Positions 24,081-35,235 of a stretch of 64,000 nucleotides of DNA are shown here, one piece after another. The notes beneath the pieces are model-generated. The model searched no databases. It was given only the letters and a program-made list of their open reading frames with translations, and was not told the origin of the DNA. A program made the position numbers and the translations under genes. This DNA comes from Morchella semilibera. Taxonomy: Eukaryota; Ascomycota; Pezizomycetes; Pezizales; Morchellaceae. Position 1 is the first letter of the stretch; each line of letters starts with the position of its first letter. The DNA lies in the NCBI GenBank assembly GCA_009192285.1, contig CM018604.1:4125746-4189745 (forward strand), read 5' to 3'.

Positions 24081-24625
24081 ACCGGAGTGGTTTAAAATAA
24101 ACCACTGGGTGGTTTAGTTATAGTCCGGGGGTGGTTAGTTAAACCACAATGGTTTATTCAAACCACGGGTTTTCTCGCTGTGAATTATTTGTGGTTTAAA
24201 CACCTACTGTTTGTGGTTTGGTTAAACCCCTCGGTTAACGATTATTTGGATGTGGTTTAAACAAACTCATGTTGTAGTTTAAGTAAACTCCTGTTGTGGT
24301 TTAAATACACAACAACTTTTGCCGCGATTATTGTGTGGTTTAAAGACACCACACACTGTGGTTTAAACACGCACCAAGAATAACCGCGATTATTGTGTGG
24401 TTTAAAGACACCACACACTGTGGTTTAAACACGCACCGAGAATAACCGCGATTATTGTGTGGTTTAAACACACACACTCTGTGGTTTAAACACGCACCGA
24501 GAATAACCGCGATTATTGTGTGGTTTAAACACACCACACTCTGTGGTTTAAACACGCACCGAGAATAACCGCGATTATTGTGTGGTTTAAACACACCACA
24601 CTCTGTGGTTTAAATACATAACACA
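24081..24625. repeat. left subterminal repeat array (GTGGTTTAAAC motif)
   Basis: More than a dozen copies of TGGTTTAAA or its inverse occur. Four consecutive 61-62-bp units begin GTGGTTTAAACACGCACC at 24358, 24420, 24481 and 24543. Each carries GAATAACCGCGATTATTGTG between two motif copies. Such subterminal arrays are transposase or accessory-protein binding regions in EnSpm-like elements. Confidence 0.85.
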
Positions 24626-25320
24626 CCGCATCTCGCTTAGCTAGCTAGCTAGTTAACTGAGCTGGTGCCGGATCCGGACGGACGTATACGTATATGTATA
24701 CGGACATATATATATATTTGCACTTGCAGCTTGCACATATACATGCACACAATTGAAATTATATGGGTATCATTGTTCTAGCTTTTCTTTAAACGCGCAG
24801 AAATCGATCTCGTACAATCGTTAATTCATACAATCGTCAATCAACCACTTCCCAATCCAACTTTCCCCAGTAGCACTGAACATTCATCCACCAGAAAGGT
24901 TCTGTTTCGGTCACAGTCCCCTTAACTCTTTTCCCATTTCTTAGATGATGAATGATCTCCTCATTGTCGCGACGTCTGATCCAGCCACAGCGAGGGGAGT
25001 TGGAATCGTAGCGCCTTCTGAGTTGAGCTCCGATTGTAGGGATTGTTTCGGTAGACCAGGCTCGAACGATGCAGTATTTAATTCCAACACGGGGTCTACA
25101 TCCGAATGGTAGAGACTCGCCGACATCTATTGTTCTGGTCAGCATCCCTCATGTACTTGTGAGATGTTCGGAAGAGCTGCAGTTTAGCTCGCGCTCGGGA
25201 ACAAGCTAGCTAGCTAGCTAGCTATAGCGCTTCAATTGAGCTGGCAACATCTTCGTTGCAATGGGATGGGGATGGCTCTCCACTTACAGACGATTCGTAC
25301 AGTACCGCTAGTTGGTACCT

Positions 25321-25336
25321 CCTCCTCCTCCTCCTC
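25321..25336. repeat. (CTC)n microsatellite
   Basis: A run of CTC triplets, in the non-coding part of the transposon upstream of the transposase gene. Confidence 0.6.
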
Positions 25337-25610
25337 CATCACACCTGCTAGCTTCTGTCGCAGTTTCGGTCGTTTGGTTGATGGATATGTATCGTGGTGT
25401 TGTTGAAAGAAGCAAGCTGCAAGCTAGAGTTAGAGTCGACAGTAATATTGCATGGATGCATGTTGCACGTTGATAGCAGGGTTAGGTTTAGTAGCACGTT
25501 TTTTTCCCCTGCATGTGTGCCGGCCGGTCCAATCATGTTGCAACACCCACGATCTTCATCCAAATATTGCGCCGTTGACCGTCCCTTCATCTATATCATC
25601 ACCATCCACG

Positions 25611-28600
25611 ATGCCACCATTCAGTAAACAGTGTGATTGTCCTATGTATGGGGGCGTTGTTCACAACGTGACCTCTGAGCGCAGCTGGCGACGACATTTA
25701 GCTCTCAAAGCAAGCGAAGCTCTTGGACAGGCAGCAGCCAAATCTCAGGTTCAGCGCTCACGGAGTCCAAATCTCCAACGCCCACGCAGTCCAGACCTGA
25801 CACATCGTGGTGGGAACCTCCGCCAACGGCGCCTACCTAGTCCGAATCTCGACCTGATTGAACCCATCCCGGACCTCGGCCTGCGTGGATCCAGCCCGAA
25901 TCTTGACTTAGACCCAGATATCTCCAATGAACAACAACTTCGCCGTTCAGTAAGTCCTGGTTCTCCAACGTCACTCGGCAGACGTCGTCGACGTCAATCC
26001 CGGGATTACGAAATTCGTTCACAATCACCATTGCGTTTTGCTGTCCCGGATATCATTGAGGATAATCACTTAGTGGGGGACAATCTTGGGCTCGATGAGC
26101 AGGACGACCATTTGGATGTGTATGACGATGAGCAGGATAACCGTTATATTGGGAGTCCCGACTCTAATATATCACCTGCTGATATTGTTGATATGAATGG
26201 CTCTACCGACAGCAACCCTATATTGGATCCTGATGTGATTGATTCAGATGCCGAAGGCTTATCATCTGACTCGGAGGGTAATTTGGATGTGGGGCAAATG
26301 CGACGCGGTTTTGTGGATGACAACTCTGAAAGCGATTCGGTTGACAACCAAGATATCGTATTTTCCTCCGATGATGAAAGCGATCGCGATCACACTCCAT
26401 CTGATTCCCCTACACCAGACGAAGCACCGACCAACGAGGATGGTTTTGATTATATCTCACCAATCAGTAATGCATTGAGTAGAGAAGAGATGATCGCTAT
26501 TGGACTTGATGATATTGGTCTCGAGCATAAGATATCTCGGGAGGGAACCAGTGCTACTCGGGAGCTTTTTTCGAGTGCTTATCCAAATGCACGCAAGCTA
26601 GCTGACTATCGCACCACCCGCAGTAAAACAGAGAAAATGACCGGAATAAAGGAAGTACAGCATGATTGTTGCCCACATTCACATATGTCGTTTTCTATGT
26701 ACCCTGATCTCGACAAATGTATACATTGCAGCCATCCGCGGTGGAAACCTTCAAATTCCAAATCAAAAACCCCCGGTGTGAAAGTTCCTTATGCAACTCA
26801 TACTCATATACCCGTACTCCACAGATTACGTTTAGCATATTCGGATCCTACAAGAGCTTCTCTGATGATCCAATATCGAAACAAAGCGGAGAAGGACCGC
26901 GACAAGGATCTGATGTCTGATTTTTGGTCTGGAGAACTTTTTCGAGATTTGAAGGGTCGTGGCCTGTTCGGAAACGACACCGACGTTGGGTTTATGCTCA
27001 GTACAGATGGTGTCAAGGTTTTCAAAAGCAGGAGGAGTTTCAATATTTGGCCGTTGTTGTTGATAAATCTCAATCTCCCCCCGGCAATACGCTTCAAAAA
27101 GCGTAATATGCTATTAGTTGGTTTTGTACCTGGACCACATAATCCTAAGGATATTGATTCTTTCCTGTTTCCGTTAGTCCAGGAGTTTTTACAACTAGGG
27201 AGAGGTGTATCTGGTGTCTGGAATGCCTCACGTCGGACGCTGTTCACTTTGAGGGCATATATATGTGTCGTTGGTGCGGATATGCCTGGGAGGGAAAAAA
27301 TTATGAATTTCAAGGGTATGTTTTGGTCCAATATAGAGTTATGCCTCGTTAAAATGTATATTCGGTATTGCTCACTAAGTACTTTCATATTATAGGTAAT
27401 AGGGCAACAAGCTATTGCCCATATTGCTATATCCAAGGCGTTCATAACCGTAGTGTGTATTGTCCGTTGAAACCTCCCCTTAACCCGCCTGCTCGCCATG
27501 AAGAGCTAGAGTGGGAGACGTATGATGCGTCTAATCTGCCAATGCGCGACGATAAAATATCCCGGCAAATAGCCACACATGTGGTGCAGACTGGAGACGA
27601 TAATGCGGCTAAGCGACATGGCATTAAAGGCCCATCTTGTCTCTCTCAACTGCCTTCGATAGACATACCTCGCAGTTTCCCCCCCGATGCTATGCATCTG
27701 TGGTGGGAAAATATCATTCCGGATATGGTCGAGCACTGGCGTGGGAAGTTCTTTTCTGATAACGCCATAGCCCAAATCAACGCTGCCGCCACTGAATACG
27801 ATGGGAATGATGAGGGCGAAAATAGACAGACGGCTCAGCGGCCGCCAGTTTCTATCTCTAAATCATCCACAAAAAAGTTCGTGAGGACTAGAGATGCTTA
27901 TAACATTGCTCCAGAGGTTTGGGAGAGTATTGGGAAGGATATGCAAGCAAGCGCCTGTACTTTTCCTTCGTCGTTTGGAGACCCAATCAGGGACTTCACT
28001 GAGCACTGTCATCACCTCAAGGCGGCTGAATGGAAGATCTTCACCCTTCTCCTTGCCCCAATTTATTTCAAGGACAATCTACCCGACGAGGATTATGATG
28101 AATTCATCAACGTCGTTGAAACCCTCCAGTTCTGCAATGAAAACGAGTTGACATCCGCGGAGATAAGTGTCGTTGATACACGAATTAGGCGTTTCGTATC
28201 CTACTATGAGCGTCGGTATTATGGTCAAAAATGGGAGCGGTTACCGGCTTGCTTGCCCGTATTCCATCAGATACTGCATGTTGCACACGGTATAACATGG
28301 GCTGGACCAATGTTCGTCTACTCACAATGGCCTATGGAACGTGTCTGTGGTATGGTCGCAGCCACCGCCAAATCTAGGGTTTCTGCGAACCGAAACATGG
28401 CAGTAAACATGGTTTTAAACGAGATACGGAATCATCTGCCCTATGTCTTGCCACGTGTACCAGGAAACGATATTGAGGACTGTGAAGATGCGGACGGAAA
28501 TGTCTTACTTCACCGGTTACTTGCCAGACGTCTCAAAGGAGCCCACGCAAATTTATACACCACTGAGTCGACAGCTTCTTCATCTGCGGGTTTTAATAAG

Positions 28601-29167
28601 CCTGCTCGTCCCCATAAATTAGACAATTGGCAAAAAAGATATTTGAAAGAATATCTACAGATACAACACGAGATCTCGGTCAATATGGCAGAGGAGATAC
28701 ATGAGGCAGACATATTTGATAACCAAGTGGCGCTGGATAATCTCCCGAGCCAATGTACTAAATGGGCCTCATATACAATAAGCACGACGAACTCCGGCGA
28801 TTCTTGTACGGTCATGTCTTCTCAAATGAGGCGGGCGAACTCCACGAGAGACTCTTCTATGATTTTATATAATATGTTATGTCCAGACGGGAGTGTTAGA
28901 ACAGCTTTTGGACAGGTTCTTTTTTTCTTTTCGATAGACATGGGCTCTGAATTAGAGGCCGGTAATCGCCCCGAAAGCTTGAAATTGGCGTACATTCAAA
29001 GGTTCTCTATACAAAGAGATGGGGCATCAAGGTTGCTGTATCGACCCCAACGGGCTGCAAATGAAAGGAAAGCTGTAATCTCGGTTGATAGTATATGCGA
29101 ACTGATTGGATTGATCAAGAAGGGTGACCGACAGTATATTACCCGTAGGTATACATGTTTGTTTTAA
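25611..29167 (+). CDS. transposase, Tnp2/DUF4218 (EnSpm-like), at least two exons
   Basis: Exons 25611-27315 and 27396-29167, with an 80-nt intron starting GTATGT and ending TATAG; the frame is kept through a split Gly codon (1158 aa as modelled). The N-terminus has a CDCPMYGG...RRHL finger in which the usual third Cys is Tyr. A long acidic and proline/serine-rich region follows, then a Cys cluster (HDCCPHSH...CIHC). The Tnp2 core comes next: STDGVKVF (about residues 460-470), NIWPLLLINLNLP, GPHNPKDIDSFLFPLV, and FTLRAYICVVGADMPG then SYCPYC. Exon 2 has MHLWWENIIPDMVEHW and the DUF4218-like WPMERVCGMVAATAKSR. The start at 25611 is chosen because it directly precedes the finger. The C-terminus is uncertain: another exon may follow near 29225, but no in-frame splice could be built. 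The protein would act in the nucleus on the element's own ends. Confidence 0.85.
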
Positions 29168-29450
29168 TATAATGTATATAAATTCATGATTTCAATTCAA
29201 CTGATCAAATTTTTTGATATCCAGACCGCAAAATATTTTGTTACTATACCTGTTCTGGTTGAGCCAAGCCCATTACCACAACAGAGCTAAACCTGATACA
29301 ACGCACTTAGCGCGAAAAAACCCCACTCGCTCAACGACCATCTAAGAGATACCCCCTATACTTTTTCATCTTCATCGATCACAAATTTCATCTATCACGT
29401 TACCTTTCACAAAGCTCTTCATCAACCCAACAACACACAGTGCCATTATT

Positions 29451-31786
29451 ATGGCTAGCAGAGAAGCCTTTCTCTTGGAACAGGCACGCATTGCTGAAAA
29501 GCTATGGGAACAACAATGTGGTATGTACTCTGCAGTGTATGCAGTGAAACCCCCTGATCTACCGCACCTCCGGCCCCATCACCAGCATATCAATACGCGT
29601 AATTTCGCTCGGCAGGTAATAAACTAATCAGAAACTATATATAGCTGCTGATAAGAGAGCCCAAACTCAAGCAACGCGTGCCCTTCCTGTCGCGAAACCC
29701 TGCCCTGCGCCCTCAAAAGCTCAACATGCTCAGCGTAATATTGTCGAAGCGAGTCAACATTCTACCGTCCAGGCGAGCCAACATTCTTCTCTCGGCATTA
29801 GACAGATAACACCTGTCACCGGCGACAGCGAGGACGGATCCAGTGATGACGAATCAGGCAACGAGTCAGAATCAGAAGAATTTGCCAGTACGCCAACCAC
29901 GAGAGGTCTTCCATCGCGGAGCGGGCGGTATACACCCGTCCAAAGAGAACCGGAGGATGATTTAATCGAGCTTCCGTCGAAAAAGCGGTACCACTGCGGC
30001 TACAAAAACAGGCGTACTCTTGCAGTTCGGATGAAAATCGATCCCGATGATGCCGTTAAGGTCAGAAGTGTCCGCAATTATCTCAGTGCCCTTTGTGAAA
30101 GGCGTCGTCAACCATTGGACAAGAGCTTTGAGCGGTTTGATCCAATTGTGATGTATAAACTCACCAAGATTGTCTCTGAGGAGATGAGGGAGCATTATGG
30201 AAAACATTGGCGCTCTGCTCTAACCAGAGATGTAATTCACGCGATTTGCATTGATAGGGTTCGGAACGACAAAGCCAGGTTGCGTGGCGCGGCAAAGAAG
30301 AGGAGAAATATAGAGCCGGGAGATAGGGTGAAGAAAACTGTTCGAATCTCTGCCCCGGACAACGGGCAGAGAGATGAAGAGGTTTCTGGCGAAGAGGAAC
30401 CTACTCCGAGAGCTAAAGCGCCCGGCAATCCCCCGAGATCCAGCCCTCTCGCTTTACCTGTGTCTACTACACCAAACGCCTACTCAGCCCCACGCCACAC
30501 CTACCAACCTATTGTTGCGACCCCGAATCACACCAGGCACCCAATCCTCACCGACGATCTGACACCGACTGTCCAAAGCAGTTTCATTGAGCCAGTGACT
30601 CCAATGCAGAGACTATCTATACCATCTACCCCTGGCCTGCCCCCCCCGAGCTCTTCCGAGGCCGAAGCCCCACAAAGCGAAGATGATGTCGATGAACCCA
30701 ACATATTCAACCAGCAACTGACGGTATATATCAGCGGCCACCTACCATTCAAGATCAACCTATCAACAAGCTTTACGGCCTTCGATAATACCATTTCTCG
30801 CTTTCTTCCAATGGAAGAAAATAGTGTTGTCCTCTACCGGCCTGCCATTGGTCCAAGGAAGGGTTTGGTATGGCGTGCTATGTCTGGAGCAGCAGAATAT
30901 GGAAGGATGATGGGAGTTTGTGCAGAGGGGGGTGTTGTCGTGAAACTTGCGGATGCTGCATGGTGGGATCCAGAGGCGCCAGAACAAGTAAGTAAATAAA
31001 CCACCTAATTGAAGTATTTTGGCTTATAAATTATAAACGATACAGGAAGAGTTACCGGTCAACCCCCAGATATGGCGCGATCAAGTACTGGCGGGAAAAA
31101 ACAAAAAGATAAGACCCATCGTGGGGGCGTTCGAAACCAGCAAAGGGCATAAGAAGGCCCCACAACAAAAAAGTGCCAAGGCGAGCACTCAGGTATCAAA
31201 CCCCCATCCGGATTCACAGGTCATTGGGTATTCAAATACTCAACCAATCCCAGGGAGATCCTCGGCCGGCCATAAGCGAAAAGCAAACTCGCCGAATACT
31301 GTTTCCGACAAGAGAGAGCTAGAATTGCAAAGTCATGGGAAAAAAATTGCAGAGACACAAATTGCAGCGTCGCAACTCCCTGAGTCGCAATTCCCCGAGT
31401 CGCAATTCCCCGAGTCGCAATTCCCCGAGTTGCAATTCCCTGAGTCGCAATTCCCCGAGACACAAATTGCGGCGTCCCAGTTCCCTGAGTCGCAATCCCC
31501 GGACTCAATTCAAGACTCACAGGCTCCTCAAATCGCGAAGAAAAAGCGTGGCCGTCCTAAGGGTTCTGGCAAAAAAAAGGGAGTCCCACCCCCGACAATT
31601 ACCGAAGAAGATACAATTAATCCTAGTACCGGGAGTCCCAGGCCAAAGAGAGCAATCAAGAAGACTGAGAAGGCTGCCGAAACTGCGGCAATCCAAGCAG
31701 AAAAGAACGCAATTGAACAGTTAGCCGCTGCCAGAAAAACTATCCGGGGACTCCAAGCTGATTTTAACCCACTACAGAATGCATAG
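29451..31786 (+). CDS. AT-hook accessory protein of the transposon (717 aa)
   Basis: Three exons: 29451-29520, 29645-30987 and 31046-31786. The introns start GTATGT and GTAAGT and end ATATAG and ATACAG. The frame is continuous (phase 1, then phase 0) to a TAG. Features in order are a short N-terminal helix (ARIAEKLWEQ), an acidic Ser/Glu region, and a basic helical block (KRYHCGYKNRRTLAVRMKI through RSVRNYLSALCERR and REHYGKHWRSALTRD). Next come a proline-rich linker and a moderately hydrophobic domain (LPFKINLSTSFTAF...). Near residues 583-625 there is a repeated ESQFPESQFP tract, then an AT hook KKKRGRPKGSGKKKG (about 636-650), and a C-terminal Ala/Lys-rich helix. AT hooks bind the minor groove of AT-rich DNA, and the element's TTTAAA-centred subterminal motifs are an obvious candidate target. 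Equivalent to a second TnpA/TnpD-like protein by position only; homology is not shown. Confidence 0.75.
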
Positions 31787-32439
31787 CACCTGATACGTGT
31801 ATACACCGATATTTTTTTACGATGTAAGTAATTCATTACTCATATACAACCCCATGATGATCCAAACGATAACCCATCTTCTAACACAATCCCCTCTTAA
31901 TGATGTGATCGCATCATCAGGAACGATTACTACTTATACATTTATGACACATAACTTACGGTATTCCCCTAACACCAATGTGTCCCGTAACCATAAACTG
32001 ACATGTTTGAATAAGGATAATGCTCTTTCTTTTTACATGCTCATTTTTACGGTATAGCTCCTAACTACATGCAACGTCACGCGTATCTACATACTGACCA
32101 GACATGTTTACAAGGATATTACACGCAGAGTTTTCTTCAAGATTTGCATTTTTTACGGTACGTAACAAACATACAGTTTTGGCAAAATGTATTCTAACGA
32201 GAATATATTGGGTAGGTTTGGCTTTCGATTTGAAATACATATATGTCCATGGCTACATTTCCTATTATTTACGGTACGTTTTACTTTCAATAAAATGTGT
32301 GCGCTTACAGTGATAATACCAAAGTATAAACTGACAAAGATAAACAGTATTGCAAGAAATGTTTTCTCTTTCAGGTTCTCATGTTTTCAGAGATTTTTCT
32401 GCATTTATGGCTGGAGTATTTTTATAGGCATTTAAAAAG

Positions 32440-32880
32440 CGGGTTGGATGGCGTTTGTATAAACCACGGTATTGTTTAGTGGGGTTTAAAAATACACCTA
32501 TAAATAATATATTAATAATTAATGTTATTATCCAATGATTTTTTATGTGTGGTGTGTTCAAACCATAACGGCGTTTAAACGGTAAACAGTGTGGTGTAGT
32601 GTGGTGTGGTGTGGTGTATTTAAACCACAGGTTATTGGTTTTGCCATACATTTTCGGCCACCATATGGTTTAGAGTGGTTTAGAGTGGTTTAGAGTGGTT
32701 TGGTGTGGTTTAGTGTGGTTTAGTGTGGTTTAGTGTGGTTTAATTAGGGTTTATTTAAACCACAGAGTGGTTTAAATTTTGTATGGATTTTTTCTTTTTT
32801 TATTTCCTCGCTCGCTTATTTTGTGGTTTAACCAAACCACCCTGTGGTTTAAACACAGGGTTTATTTAAACCACGCTTAT
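32440..32880. repeat. right subterminal repeat array, including a 10-bp phased tract
   Basis: The same GTGGTTTAAAC motif as the left end, in both orientations, fills this interval. From about 32667 to 32742 the sequence is an exact 10-bp periodic tract (AGAGTGGTTT-type, then AGTGTGGTTT-type units, eight copies), about one helical turn apart. Confidence 0.85.
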
Positions 32881-32894
32881 TTTGTACTACAGGG

Positions 32895-32898
32895 TTGC
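32895..32898. repeat. target-site duplication TTGC (right)
   Basis: Matches 24057-24060 and directly abuts the right terminus ACAGGG. Confidence 0.7.
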
Positions 32899-33041
32899 TC
32901 TGATTGGAAAGGGAATTATATAATTATATAATACATTGTGATTAAGATTTATATAAAAAGCTCGCATCAACCGGCTTCTCCCCCACTCCTGCACAATACA
33001 ATCAGCTCGGAGGCAATAACTAATTTCTTTTTAAACCGTAC

Positions 33042-33510
33042 ATGTTCATTCCACCACGCGGAAATTCTTCTCGTGATAACTTACAGCCCCCGAACCAATC
33101 CGCGAGCACTAAAGAGAATCTCAGTACCCATACCAATACTCTGAGTCCCGACTCAATAATTGCAATTCTCTCGCTTCTTGTCGCAATTCTTAGTCTCCTC
33201 GGCGCGCTTGGCTGGCTGCCCTCTCGAAGACCACGACGCGACATGAACACGGCGGTAAGTACATATATGATTTACATATCTACCCAATCCTAGTACTCGT
33301 CCTCGATCAAACTAACATATCCTGCGCCGTGCGCTTTAGAAGCCGGTAACTGAGTCCAATGCCGTCGGGCACCCCGTTGCGGACACTGTGCAGCAGCAGC
33401 AGCGGCCGATTAGCTTGGCTAGGGGCCGGCCCGTGCATATGGCCATGGTGTACGACTGCAAAATCACAACCACACAGCTCCAGCACTGCATCGTAGTTTA
33501 TGATCAGTGA
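33042..33510 (+). CDS. small single-pass membrane protein (127 aa)
   Basis: Two exons, 33042-33254 and 33340-33510, with an 85-nt intron (GTAAGT...CTTTAG, phase 0). The N-terminal half is polar (Ser/Asn/Thr-rich). One transmembrane helix SIIAILSLLVAILSLLGALG lies at about residues 42-61, followed by a basic stop-transfer segment RRPRRD. The second exon has a QQQQ tract and the segment VYDCKITTTQLQHC. The layout (Ser-Pro, Ile/Leu-rich helix, Arg cluster) resembles short fungal-specific single-TM proteins whose role is unknown. It starts about 150 bp beyond the right end of the transposon and is therefore a flanking host gene, not part of the element. Confidence 0.6.
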
Positions 33511-35235
33511 TGATAGCGGCGGGGTGTGTGTGGAAATATCCGCATGGCCTATTGCTTGTGAGGAACATATATATTAGCGTTTATCAGGGCTTGACTGGGC
33601 GATCGATAGCGACATATATAATATTGGTGCAAGCAATATGGGAACTCCAGGCCGGCCATATATACTACGTTGGAGTAATGGCGCTACTGAGAGTTACATG
33701 CATAGAAGAAAAGCTGACAAGGCTAGTACTGTTAATATTATTTTTTGTGAATTTGCTTTTTGTGCGCCTTTACGTACTAATACATATATATATATATATG
33801 CGGCCGGCCAGTTAAGTTCTCATGTTCTCAAATATAGAAAGTGATTGAATATTGTTATAGCTCGAGTACTACATACTCTAATATTATAACCCTGGAAACG
33901 AATCAAACGATGCCTTCTCCTGCGGGTGGATTTTGGGAACCGAATGATCTTTTAATTCGTTTCCTGGCGGCATCTCGATCTCCTGGAAAGGGGACTGTGG
34001 ATCCATTTCCAGGGCGTTTTAGTCACTTTCCCGCATGCTTTTCCATCGGAATAAGACTTTTGTATAATGTTTTTGTGTCTATCATAGCGTACCGGGGCAT
34101 AAACGAGTATATAACTTAGGATGGCCAGGGGGCTAACATATATGATCCCAGAACAACGACCCCACAGGATAAAGGTATAGAAAAGTGTCGAATTGCACTT
34201 AGGATTCATTTCCGGATGCCTTTCTACATAGTAATTTGATTCGTTTCCACAGGACTTAGGAGAACCATGATCTGGCCACTTTCAAGGCACACATTTCCCA
34301 CCACACGGCTTACGTATGGAAAAAGATTCGTTTCCAGATTCACTTCCTAGCGCTATTAGAGACAGCTTGACCATATTGTTGCCAGTCCGGAACCTCTCCG
34401 AAGAGACTTTGTATAATTACCACAGCATGCAAGGCGAAGAACGCAACCGACGTACATGTAATTTTAAGGCAGACCCATGTCAAGGCTGGGAATGATATAT
34501 ACATGTAATTGAAAATTACCCCGCAGCTATATATATGTCAAGATGAATATGGCTTTTGGTGATCGATTACGACGCGAAGGTTCTGCCCGTCCTAGTCTCT
34601 TTCTAGTTCTATGCTGTACCTTGCCAGGGGTGAAATCCAGCACTAGGAACTCAGCAATGAATACCGATTTGAATTACCAGTAGTCATTGTAGACCGGAGT
34701 ACCGCAGCGAATCAACGGCCTTTGGCATGTATGTATTACTGTATACATACATGTAAGTAACGTATGTACATGTATGTAAGTACATGTTAGTATGTACCTG
34801 TTGGCCTATCAGGATCGGAGTAGAGCTACATGTACATAAGTTTCTATATTCTTTAACTACATGTACTGATATACGTAATGTTTTACACCCCGTCTATATA
34901 CAAGTACATGTATATGTATACATGTAGCTATGGGGGATCAGTCTTAGCACGGGTCAAATTTGTGCGTGTACATGTACTATAATACGTCATGCTACCTGTC
35001 AAAATAAATCTTGCCAGCTATCAAGCAGCAGAGGAGGAGGCGTGTCTTAACATAAAAAGAAATACTACCTATCACCATCTCCGTCAACTCATCCAAATCA
35101 TCAGTTCTCCCTCCCTTCCCACGCCAACTTTAATTTGTCCGCCCTAGCTATCCATTCAGCTCTTTAGAATCTATTACAGAGAATTACCCCACCATCTTCC
35201 CATTCTGTGGGTTCCTATAGAAGTCTTGTTACAAA
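33511..35235. other. intergenic stretch with inverted repeats and TACATGTA-rich DNA
   Basis: No gene is supported. It contains inverted copies of a CCTGGAAACGAATCAAA motif (33891-34253) and, at about 34730-34985, a dense cluster of TACATGTA/ACATGTAC palindromes. The last ~150 bases upstream of 35236 are pyrimidine-rich, typical of a fungal promoter/leader. Confidence 0.55.
33891..34253. repeat. inverted-repeat element, CCTGGAAACGAATCAAA ends
   Basis: CCTGGAAACGAATCAAA at 33891-33907 is inverted at 34235-34253 with a 2-nt length difference. Further related copies (ATTCGTTTCC or ATTCATTTCC) occur at about 33956, 34204 and 34328. Element limits are uncertain because several copies are present. 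Confidence 0.45.

Larger units (their letters stand above)
24061..32894 (+). mobile_element. complete 8.8-kb DNA transposon, Tnp2-type transposase plus AT-hook gene
   Basis: The termini are 14-bp inverted repeats: CCCTGTGGTACAAA at 24061-24074 and, on the minus strand, CCCTGTAGTACAAA at 32881-32894 (13 of 14 identical). They are flanked by the 4-bp direct repeat TTGC. Inside both ends lie hundreds of bases filled with a GTGGTTTAAAC-type motif. Between them are two plus-strand genes, a Tnp2/DUF4218-like transposase (25611-29167) and an AT-hook protein (29451-31786). Protein similarity places it near the fungal EnSpm/CACTA group, but the tips are not CACTA and the duplication is 4 bp rather than the usual 2-3 bp. 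Long open frames and matched ends suggest recent insertion. Confidence 0.85.

Noticed and set aside
24358-24604. CRISPR-like array
   Set aside because: The units are tandem 61-62-bp copies without unique spacers, lie just inside a transposon end, and the organism is a eukaryote.
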